Assembly (NCBI GenBank): GCA_903913175.1
Contig: CAIWKF010000043.1
Location: forward strand, 1 to 6,986
Reading direction: 5' to 3'
DNA length: 6,986 nt
From: Candidatus Staskawiczbacteria bacterium
Lineage (GTDB): Bacteria > Patescibacteriota > Minisyncoccia > Minisyncoccales > Staskawiczbacteraceae
Shown here piece by piece: positions 1-4,499 of the stretch (position 1 is the stretch's first letter; every line of letters begins with the position of its first letter). A program made the position numbers and the translations under genes. A model generated the notes under the pieces. The model searched no databases. It had not been told where the DNA came from and saw only the letters and a program-made list of their open reading frames with translations.

Positions 1-602
1 ATAAAATATTATATAAATTACCAGCCTTGCCTTATGGTTATAAGGATTTGGCGCCGTATATGTCAGAGGAGGTTTTAACTTTGCATCACACAAAGCATCA
101 TCAAGCTTATGTAAATGCAGCTAACGAATTATTAAATAAATTAGAAGATGCTAGAAATAATAATATTGATTTGGATTTTAAGTCAATTTTAAAGGGCTTG
201 TCTTTTGCAGTTTCAGGGCATGTTTTACATTCAATTTTTTGGCAGAATATGGCAAGTGTAAATTCTAAAAAAAATATACCAAGTGGGGAAGTTGTAAAGC
301 AAATTGAAAAAGACTTTGGAGGTTTTGAAAGATTTAAAATAGAATTTTCTAAAACTGCAATTTCTGTGGAGGGTTCTGGTTGGGCCGTGTTAGTTTATGA
401 TAAAGGAATAAATAGATTACTTATAATGCAATTAGAAAAACATAATGCAAATTTTTATCCTGAAACAAAAATTTTGCTGGCTTTAGATGTATGGGAACAC
501 AGCTATTATTTAGATTACAAAAATGACAGATCAAAATTTGTAGAAAACTGGTGGAATATTGTAAACTGGCAAGAAGTTGAAAAAAGACTGTTGACAAAAT
601 AA
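1..602 (+). CDS. Fe/Mn superoxide dismutase, 5'-partial
   Basis: Converts superoxide to oxygen and hydrogen peroxide in the cytoplasm. The frame is open to the window edge (first whole codon at position 3) and reads KLPALPYGYKDL, the usual N-terminus of the family, so the true start lies just upstream; the TTG at 27 is an internal Leu codon. Counting that Leu as residue 1, the four metal ligands are all visible: H20 in LHHTKHH, H68 in GHVLHSIFW, and D154 and H158 in the signature DVWEHSYY. The C-terminus (WWNIVNW) is complete and the length is normal for the family. The second-shell position that is Gln in E. coli Mn-SOD aligns by eye with H139 (EKHN), and the position equivalent to its Gly77 is G64. 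Metal preference therefore cannot be assigned from sequence. The gene is AT-rich like the flanking housekeeping genes, and stops just before a terminator. Confidence 0.96.
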   Translation, partial: KILYKLPALPYGYKDLAPYMSEEVLTLHHTKHHQAYVNAANELLNKLEDARNNNIDLDFKSILKGLSFAVSGHVLHSIFWQNMASVNSKKNIPSGEVVKQIEKDFGGFERFKIEFSKTAISVEGSGWAVLVYDKGINRLLIMQLEKHNANFYPETKILLALDVWEHSYYLDYKNDRSKFVENWWNIVNWQEVEKRLLTK

Positions 603-612
603 TATATTTAGC

Positions 613-650
613 ATATAAAAAGAGCATAGTAAATTGTGCTTTTTTATATT
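613..650 (+). terminator. AT-rich intrinsic terminator after superoxide dismutase
   Basis: Arm 613-626 pairs with 637-649 (AGCA with TGCT, then an A/T stem around one bulged G at 622). It ends in a run of T on the plus strand, 11 bases after the stop codon. The A/T-rich stem makes the strength uncertain. Confidence 0.6.
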
Positions 651-680
651 GTAAAAAATAAAGGTATTTGGGATTTGGCG

Positions 681-766
681 GTTGTAGCCAAAAGATTTTA
701 AATTAGTCGACGTCGGGCGTCGTACAGTTTTTAAGGTTTTTTGGCTATGACTGCTAATTTCGGCAG
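681..766 (+). promoter_or_regulatory. Structured 5' leader of the DGR target gene
   Basis: The untranslated region before the 802 start can fold strongly. Bases 681-693 pair with 739-751 over 13 positions (two G-U pairs), enclosing a smaller CGACG/CGTCG hairpin at 708-722. A further CTGC/GCAG hairpin is possible at 751-766. Which mRNA element this is cannot be told from sequence. I see no convincing sigma-70 promoter between the terminator at 650 and this structure. Confidence 0.4.
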
Positions 767-801
767 ACCCAAGCACGTCTCTTTTCTGAAAGGAGCTGAC
801 C

Positions 802-1476
802 ATGTCAAATGACAAGTTTGATTTGCTCGGCCGTTTGGTTAGCCTGTTGGTGACAATTCCTCAATGTTGGGGAGTTCTCGTCGACTGGGTGGAAAAGTTG
901 AAGTCCAAGGAGGGTCCACGGTGGGCTGAGGAGTTCGCCAGGTTTTTGCGTAAGGAGCCGACCTGGATCCGTCGTTGGTATGAAGAGAATGGAGTCATCT
1001 ACTTTGAGGTCATTTCCGACGGCACCACTGGACCGGCGTGGATTGAACGTCTGGAGAAGAAAGGCTTCCGGCTCAGCAAGTGGGCCAAGGATTTGCTCAA
1101 CTCCAAGGACTTCAAGCCGACCAGTGGCGTGACCTACAAGGTCGCGGTCCTCAAGGGAACGATGTTCACGAACGATGAGCGTATCACTAGCAAGATTCGC
1201 GTCGAGGCCGAGCGTCGCAAGTTGGAGAAACCCAACGCCGAAATCGCCTGCCTTATCCGTGAGATGTTTTCGGACGAGGAACTGGAAGCCATGGGGCTTT
1301 GGCTGATCGCGGTTTTTCACGAGCCCATCAAGGATTCCGTTGGCGATCCGCGCTTGCTTGCCGCGTACCGTGATGGCGATGGTCGTTGGCTGAACGCATA
1401 CTATGACGGGCCCGGTGGCCGCTGGTACTCCGATTTTGGGTTCGCGTTCGTCGTCTCGCGGGTATCTTCGTCCTGA
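802..1476 (+). CDS. DGR target protein with C-terminal variable region
   Basis: A 224-residue protein with start ATG at 802 set by a strong Shine-Dalgarno site (AAAGGAG at 789-795, 6-base spacing). Residues 1-175 form a conserved-looking domain I cannot assign to a named family. It begins with a hydrophobic stretch at about residues 9-30 that could be a membrane or packing helix. The C-terminal 45 residues (GDGRWLNAYY...GFAFVVSR) resemble the ligand-binding end of DGR target proteins of the C-type-lectin/formylglycine-generating-enzyme fold. They are encoded by the variable repeat (1335-1463). Against the template at 1853-1981, residues V180, R184, Y189, D191, A199, G203, G205, G206, R207, Y209 and F212 are the diversified ones; six of the seven template Asn codons are changed. 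The reading frame is intact with balanced G/C-ending codons, unlike the neighbours. A binding or receptor role is inferred from DGR biology; the ligand is unknown. Confidence 0.88.
   Translation: MSNDKFDLLGRLVSLLVTIPQCWGVLVDWVEKLKSKEGPRWAEEFARFLRKEPTWIRRWYEENGVIYFEVISDGTTGPAWIERLEKKGFRLSKWAKDLLNSKDFKPTSGVTYKVAVLKGTMFTNDERITSKIRVEAERRKLEKPNAEIACLIREMFSDEELEAMGLWLIAVFHEPIKDSVGDPRLLAAYRDGDGRWLNAYYDGPGGRWYSDFGFAFVVSRVSSS
1335..1463 (+). repeat. DGR variable repeat (VR)
   Basis: This 129-bp segment aligns without gaps to 1853-1981 (offset 518). Seventeen positions differ, all where the template has A: ten A-to-G, five A-to-T and two A-to-C. Identity ends sharply on both sides, at non-adenine mismatches 1334/1852 and 1464/1982. 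The last part before the two final differences (template 1955-1977) has no adenine, as expected for the homing-initiation (IMH) end. The VR stops 10 bases before the stop codon of the target gene, the usual position. Confidence 0.93.
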
Positions 1477-1554
1477 TGAGTCCTCTGGGCTTGAACCCTT
1501 TGGTTTTGACCTTGTGATTCAGCCCTTTGAATTCGTCGTTCGTCGTTTCGTCAG

Positions 1555-1591
1555 GCCCCGCAATGCAAGTTGCATTGCGGGGCATTTTTTT
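1555..1591 (+). terminator. Strong terminator hairpin after the DGR target gene
   Basis: A perfect 13-bp stem (1555-1567 with 1571-1583) with a 3-base loop is followed by a run of seven T (1585-1591). It is a textbook intrinsic terminator 79 bases after the stop codon. DGRs can also carry a DNA hairpin downstream of the VR that aids homing; this hairpin lies 92 bases after the VR end and could in principle do both, though the T-run favours termination. Confidence 0.85.
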
Positions 1592-1791
1592 ATACAATGA
1601 AAATGGAATTAGGCGAATCTTGCTTGCGATCAAGATTGCAGGCGGCCGAACCCAGCAGTTGCTTGCTGAGAGCGTTTGCGACTAAGGTTTCAAACGGAGG
1701 GCTTGCAAACTTGCTTCCAAAACGAAGATACCTGGTGCGGAGAATTAACGTATTTTAGATACGGAATTAGATACAGCTCCAAGATCGCGTA

Positions 1792-1811
1792 ACCCTGTTA
1801 TACAACAGGGT
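1792..1811 (+). other. Hairpin upstream of the template repeat
   Basis: ACCCTGTT (1792-1799) pairs with AACAGGGT (1804-1811) around a 4-base loop, about 40 bases before the TR. It may be a folded element at or near the 5' end of the template RNA. This role is inferred only from position. Confidence 0.45.
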
Positions 1812-1852
1812 GAGGCTTCAATGGGCAGTGGTATTGATGATTTTCCGCGCAT

Positions 1853-1981
1853 TTCCGATGGCGATCCGAACTTACTTGCCGCGAACCGTAATGGCGATGG
1901 TCGTTGGCTGAACACATACTATGACAGGCCCGATGACAACTGGAACTCCGATAATGGGTTCGCGTTCGTCGTCTCGCAGAT
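1853..1981 (+). repeat. DGR template repeat (TR)
   Basis: This is the donor copy for the variable repeat at 1335-1463. It is the adenine-rich member of the pair: every mismatch is A here and another base in the VR, giving the direction of information flow. It contains seven AAC/AAT codons in the target's frame (1869, 1884, 1890, 1911, 1938, 1944, 1953), the codon type DGRs use to reach many amino acids, and all but the 1911 codon are changed in the VR. The frame is open (about 1821-2027), but I read it as a noncoding template transcript because no ribosome binding site precedes it. A terminator follows at 1993. Confidence 0.93.
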
Positions 1982-1992
1982 CGCTTCATTTT

Positions 1993-2023
1993 CTCTCTCA
2001 TTTTTTGAGAGAGTTTTGTTTTT
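1993..2023 (+). terminator. Terminator just after the template repeat
   Basis: CTCTCTCA (1993-2000) pairs with TGAGAGAG (2006-2013) around five T, followed by TTTTGTTTTT. It lies 12 bases past the TR end, so it would set the 3' end of a plus-strand template RNA. The same DNA encodes the last residues of the minus-strand Avd remnant. Confidence 0.7.
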
Positions 2024-2150
2024 CTAAGTCTTTTAGTAGTTTTCCATACCAACTACCAAGATTTCTTCCAATTTCGTCCAATTTTTCAGACAGTGCAATA
2101 TACTTTTTGTTGTCTAATGATTTTGTCTCCCAAAGAAGCATCAAAAATAT
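1998..2150 (-). pseudogene. Avd-like four-helix-bundle protein, C-terminal remnant
   Basis: Read on the minus strand, this segment ends at TGA (1998-2000) and encodes ETKSLDNKKYIALSEKLDEI followed by GRNLGSWYGKLLKDLE. That matches the last helix pattern of Avd/23S-rRNA-intervening-sequence four-helix-bundle proteins, with the L-x-EIGRxLGxW signature. Avd is the accessory protein that works with DGR reverse transcriptases. Only about 50 codons remain of a family usually near 110-130. The 5' part is lost where the sequence switches to plus-strand reverse transcriptase near 2140-2150. An in-frame ATG at 2139-2141 would give a 47-residue peptide, probably accidental. The family call rests on pattern recognition, without a search. 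Confidence 0.65.
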
Positions 2151-2334
2151 TTTGATAGAGATTTTACAAAAGCACATAAGCGATCAAAAAATTGTAAATC
2201 TTCTCAAAGAAATTACTTATAGTTTTAAGCTTGGTGGCCTGCCACTTGGCAATTTAACCAGTCAACTTTTTGCCAATGTTTATCTAAACGAATTTGACCA
2301 ATTTTTTAAGCATAAACTAAAATCAAAATATTAA
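2143..2334 (+). pseudogene. DGR-type reverse transcriptase, internal fragment
   Basis: About 63 codons read KNILIEILQKHISDQ..., then GGLPLGNLTSQLFANVYLNE and FDQFFKHKLK. The LGNLTSQ block is motif 4 of DGR reverse transcriptases, where SQ replaces the QG of group II intron and retron enzymes. The preceding helix fits the segment after the motif A aspartate (SIDH-type), which is missing. TAA at 2332-2334 ends the frame at SKY, just where an intact enzyme would run into the YxDD active-site box. The fragment therefore lacks both parts of the catalytic aspartate triad and cannot polymerise. The open frame extends upstream to 1921 only because template and antisense Avd sequence happen to be open in this frame. 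Confidence 0.88.
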
Positions 2335-2352
2335 GTCTTTAGGGGCTTTTTT

Positions 2353-2380
2353 TTGTTAGCTAAAAGTGATAAAATAAAAT
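2353..2380 (+). promoter_or_regulatory. Candidate promoter for the HD-domain gene run
   Basis: TTGTTA (2353-2358) and TAAAAT (2375-2380) are separated by 16 bases and lie about 45 bases before the start codon at 2424. It follows a GGGGC plus T-run (2342-2354) that may help end transcription from upstream. The call is weakened by the very AT-rich context. Confidence 0.45.
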
Positions 2381-2423
2381 AATTAAAATTAAATTAGCCT
2401 ACAATGGGCAGGAAAATAAATTT

Positions 2424-3086
2424 ATGCTTACATTAAAAGATGTTAGGGGAAATAAACAAATTTTAGAGTTTATAAATCAGACTGATGAATCTATGAAAGC
2501 TTTGTCTTATACTAATCACGGTTTAAGGCACACTGGAGTTGTGGCAGATCGAGCAATGAAAATTGCAAAATCTATTGGTTTAAGTGAAAGAGAAGTGGAA
2601 CTTGCTGGTATTGTTGGATATTGTCATGATATGGGTAACTTTATGTCTCGCACTAATCATCATTATTTTGCAGGACTTTTATTTTTTCAGGTTTTTAGTG
2701 GTCAATTTGATGAAAAAGAAATGGCACAAATTATGCAAGCTATTGCTGAGCACGATAAACCAGAAATGAATTTTACAACAGCCATTGCAGAAGTTTTAGT
2801 AATTGCAGACAAATCTGATGTAGACAGATCACGCGTGGCTCAAAGAGAGATGAAAGACATTAGAAAAGATATTCACGACCGAGTAAATTATGCTACAACA
2901 GAAAGTAATTTAAAGGTTGATAAATTAAAGAAAAGAATTACTCTAACTTTAAAAATTGATACAAATTTTGTTCCTGTAATGGAATATTTTGAAATATTTA
3001 CAGAAAGAATGGCTTTTTGTAGAACAGCAGCCAAATTTTTAGGATATGATTTTGGTCTAATCATAAACAAATTCAGATTATTATAA
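2424..3086 (+). CDS. HD-domain metal-dependent phosphohydrolase
   Basis: A 220-residue cytoplasmic protein of the HD superfamily (metal-dependent phosphohydrolases acting on nucleotides, cyclic nucleotides or similar phosphates). Visible ligand motifs in order are H36 in GLRHT, the H68-D69 pair in YCHDMGN, H79/H80 in TNHHYF, H110-D111 in AEHD, and D129 followed by D132/D134 in ADKSDVDRSR. The C-terminal 60 residues are mixed helix and strand without a recognised domain. The start is supported by a modest AGGAA about 10 bases upstream. Its stop is one base before the next start, so it is very probably co-transcribed with the methyltransferase gene. The substrate cannot be deduced. Codon use matches the AT-rich genome and shows no break. 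Confidence 0.88.
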   Translation: MLTLKDVRGNKQILEFINQTDESMKALSYTNHGLRHTGVVADRAMKIAKSIGLSEREVELAGIVGYCHDMGNFMSRTNHHYFAGLLFFQVFSGQFDEKEMAQIMQAIAEHDKPEMNFTTAIAEVLVIADKSDVDRSRVAQREMKDIRKDIHDRVNYATTESNLKVDKLKKRITLTLKIDTNFVPVMEYFEIFTERMAFCRTAAKFLGYDFGLIINKFRLL

Positions 3087-3087
3087 A

Positions 3088-3621
3088 ATGAAAAAACAGA
3101 AAAAGGAATTTTATGTGATTGTGGATAATGTACGAAGTTTGGAAAATATTGGTTCTATTTTTAGAACTGCTGATGCTTTGGGTGTAACAAAAATATTTTT
3201 ATGTGGAATTTCCGGCAAAGCTCCAATTGGAGAAACGCAAGAAAATTTTTTAACAAGAAAAGGAGCAATTGCTTCAAAGACTGCGCTTGGGGCAGAAGAC
3301 TCTGTGTTGTTTGAGTATTGTGAAAGTATGACTAGATTGCTTCGTTACTTGCGAGCTCCTCGCAATGACGACGGAACGAAAAGAGAAAAAATTCAAATTG
3401 TGGCGCTGGAGCAAGATAAAAAAGCAATAAATTATACAAAACTTAAACCAAGATTTCCTTTGGCTTTAATTTTAGGAAATGAAGTTACTGGAGCTTCTAA
3501 AAAGGTTTTAACATTGTGTGATAAGATTATTGAGCTTCCTATGCATGGGAAAAAAGAGAGTTTAAATGTGGCAGTTTCTTTTGGAATAGCAGGTTATGAA
3601 ATTAATAAATTTAGAAAATAA
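3088..3621 (+). CDS. TrmH/SpoU-family RNA 2'-O-methyltransferase
   Basis: A 177-residue SPOUT-class enzyme that would use S-adenosylmethionine to methylate a ribose in tRNA or rRNA. Motif 1 is at residues 15-33 (NVRSLENIGSIFRTADALG, with N20 and R26). Motif 2 is LGNEVTG (129-135). Motif 3 is ELPMHGKKESLNVAVSFGI (149-167), forming the knotted cofactor site. There is no extra N-terminal RNA-binding domain, so it resembles the small TrmL-like members, but the target base is unknown. Residues 81-96 (TRLLRYLRAPRNDDG region) look inserted relative to the family and are encoded by a palindromic repeat at 3333-3378, in frame and apparently tolerated. It starts one base after the HD gene and has no clear ribosome binding site of its own, suggesting translational coupling. 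Confidence 0.93.
   Translation: MKKQKKEFYVIVDNVRSLENIGSIFRTADALGVTKIFLCGISGKAPIGETQENFLTRKGAIASKTALGAEDSVLFEYCESMTRLLRYLRAPRNDDGTKREKIQIVALEQDKKAINYTKLKPRFPLALILGNEVTGASKKVLTLCDKIIELPMHGKKESLNVAVSFGIAGYEINKFRK
3333..3378 (+). repeat. Palindromic repeat inserted in frame in the methyltransferase gene
   Basis: TTGCGAG (3349-3355) and CTCGCAA (3359-3365) form a perfect 7-bp stem around CTC, inside a longer ATTGC...GCAAT frame (3336-3366). Its GC content stands out from the surrounding AT-rich gene. It resembles dispersed palindromic elements that occur in other bacteria (for example in Rickettsia) and can sit inside genes without breaking the frame. Only one copy is visible here. Confidence 0.6.
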
Positions 3622-3630
3622 TTTAAAAAT

Positions 3631-4275
3631 ATGATTAAGAAAAATACAATTTTTATTATAGTAATTATTTTAGCTTTGTTTTTATTTAGTTTATATTTTT
3701 ATCCTTTATTACCAGACAAAATTGCCACACACTGGGGTATTGATGGTAATGTAAATGGATATATGAATAAATTTTGGGGGCTGTTTTTAGTGCCAATGAT
3801 TTCAGCTATTTTATTTTTATTTTTTATTTTAATTCCCAAAATAGATCCACTAAAAAATAACATTAAAGAATTTCAAAAACAATTTGACAAATTTATTTTA
3901 ATTATATTCTTATTTTTATTTTATATTCATGGTTTAACTATTTTGTGGAACTTTGGTCAGCACTTTAATATGGGGCAGGCCATTGCACCAGGAATTGGAA
4001 TTTTGTTTATTTATTCTGGTATATTAATGGAAAATGTAAAAAGAAATTACTTTATTGGTATAAGAACTCCTTGGACTTTGGCCAATGAAAATGTTTGGAA
4101 TAAAACCCATAAACTTGGGGGAAAATTATTTAAAATTTCGGGAATTATTGCTGTGTTTGGGTTTATTATGCCAGGTTTTGCCATTTATTTAGTGATTATT
4201 CCAGTAATTTTTTCTGCAATTTATAGTTTTTATTATTCTTATATAGAATTTAAAAAAGAGGAAAAATCAAAATAA
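3631..4275 (+). CDS. SdpI/DUF1648-family integral membrane protein
   Basis: A 214-residue, very hydrophobic membrane protein. The N-terminal DUF1648 block follows the first membrane segment (about 5-24) and reads LPDKIATHWGIDGNVNGY (27-44). Further segments lie near 50-69, 88-107, 118-134, 168-187 and 185-205. The SdpI signature is NYFIGIRTPWTLANENVWNK (139-158), followed by TH and GGKLF. SdpI of Bacillus protects against a secreted toxin and senses it, but many family members have no known partner, and no toxin gene is visible here, so an immunity role is only a family-based suggestion. It begins 9 bases after the methyltransferase stop with no ribosome binding site, and is probably the last gene of the three-gene run. 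Confidence 0.9.
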   Translation: MIKKNTIFIIVIILALFLFSLYFYPLLPDKIATHWGIDGNVNGYMNKFWGLFLVPMISAILFLFFILIPKIDPLKNNIKEFQKQFDKFILIIFLFLFYIHGLTILWNFGQHFNMGQAIAPGIGILFIYSGILMENVKRNYFIGIRTPWTLANENVWNKTHKLGGKLFKISGIIAVFGFIMPGFAIYLVIIPVIFSAIYSFYYSYIEFKKEEKSK

Positions 4276-4284
4276 ACATTCTTA

Positions 4285-4312
4285 TTGACACAAAAATCAA
4301 AAAGAGTATTAT
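4285..4312 (+). promoter_or_regulatory. Strong sigma-70-like promoter for the Cys-rich gene
   Basis: A consensus TTGACA (4285-4290) is followed after 16 bases by TATTAT (4307-4312). Transcription would start near 4319. The promoter stands 10 bases after the stop codon of the SdpI-family gene and drives the leader and small gene that follow. Confidence 0.75.
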
Positions 4313-4318
4313 AAAAGT

Positions 4319-4399
4319 ATGAGTATAAACCAAACAACTTTATTATTAAGCTTGTTATTACCACAAAAAGTTGGGAGGTTTTTTATTCACAAAAAGTAA
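4319..4399 (+). CDS. Possible 26-residue leader peptide with a leucine run
   Basis: ATG at 4319 opens a frame reading MSINQTTLLLSLLLPQKVGR and then FFIHKK, ending with TAA at 4397-4399. Six of seven codons at 4340-4360 are Leu. There is no ribosome binding site; the ATG falls at the expected transcription start, so it would be translated leaderless. It lies in front of mutually exclusive hairpins, the arrangement of amino-acid attenuators. Short AT-rich frames with TTA codons arise easily by chance, so this is only a candidate. Confidence 0.3.
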   Translation: MSINQTTLLLSLLLPQKVGRFFIHKK

Positions 4400-4439
4400 A
4401 GTAAAAAAGAAATTGTGAAGCAACCTCCTGACGGAGGTT
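4335..4439 (+). promoter_or_regulatory. Candidate attenuator: competing stems in the leader
   Basis: Three stems are possible. CAACTTT (4335-4341) pairs with AAAGTTG (4367-4373). GGAGGTT (4374-4380) pairs with AACCTCC (4422-4428), continued inward by TTCACAA/TTGTGAA (4386-4392 with 4413-4419). AACCTCC can instead pair with GGAGGTT (4433-4439) as the terminator. The last two exclude each other, which is the logic of an antiterminator/terminator switch. Confidence 0.5.
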
Positions 4440-4444
4440 TTTTT
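4422..4444 (+). terminator. Intrinsic terminator in the leader of the Cys-rich gene
   Basis: AACCTCC (4422-4428) and GGAGGTT (4433-4439) form a 7-bp stem with a TGAC loop, followed by TTTTT. It stands between the promoter at 4285 and the gene at 4500, so full expression would need read-through or a second promoter. Confidence 0.8.
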
Positions 4445-4499
4445 GTTTGTTGTTCTTTGAAAAATTGTTTTTCGTGGTTGGTTTTAAAAGGAGAGAAGT

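Larger units (their letters stand above)
1477..1852. other. Spacer between target gene and template repeat, rich in inverted repeats
   Basis: I see no convincing gene here. It holds the terminator at 1555-1591 and several inverted repeats: AATCTTG/CAAGATT (1616-1622 with 1631-1637), CAGCA/TGCTG (1653-1657 with 1664-1668), GTTTGC/GCAAAC (1674-1679 with 1705-1710) and the 1792-1811 hairpin. The part after 1600 may be the 5' section of the template RNA, since no later promoter is obvious. Short open frames here overlap the hairpins and lack ribosome binding sites. Confidence 0.5.

Noticed and set aside
27..602. TTG at 27 as start of the superoxide dismutase
   Set aside because: The frame is open upstream and reads KLPALPYGY, the normal N-terminus of the family, so the gene begins before the window.
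805..1320. 171-codon open frame on the minus strand
   Set aside because: It is antisense to the DGR target gene, which has the ribosome binding site and VR match; the long frame is a by-product of GC-richer codon use.
1328..1633. Minus-strand open frame of 101 codons, Arg-rich
   Set aside because: Antisense to the VR and the terminator, with no ribosome binding site. A similar Arg-rich frame at 1798-2052 arises simply because the TR repeats the same sequence.
1403..1758. Short plus-strand frames after the target gene
   Set aside because: They overlap the VR out of frame or run through the terminator hairpin at 1555-1591, and no ribosome binding site or known family is seen.
1335..1981. CRISPR or simple gene duplication as the origin of the two repeats
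   Set aside because: There are only two copies without regular spacers, and a plain duplication would not put every difference on adenines of one copy.
1821..2027. Template repeat as a coding gene
   Set aside because: The frame is open because the TR must encode the VR frame. No ribosome binding site precedes it, and a terminator follows directly.
1921..2142. N-terminal part of the reverse transcriptase frame
   Set aside because: Up to about 2142 this frame is TR and antisense Avd sequence; reverse transcriptase similarity starts only near 2143.
3631..4275. Toxin-immunity operon around the SdpI-family gene
   Set aside because: No small secreted toxin or SdpR-like regulator is encoded nearby; the neighbours are an HD phosphohydrolase and an RNA methyltransferase.
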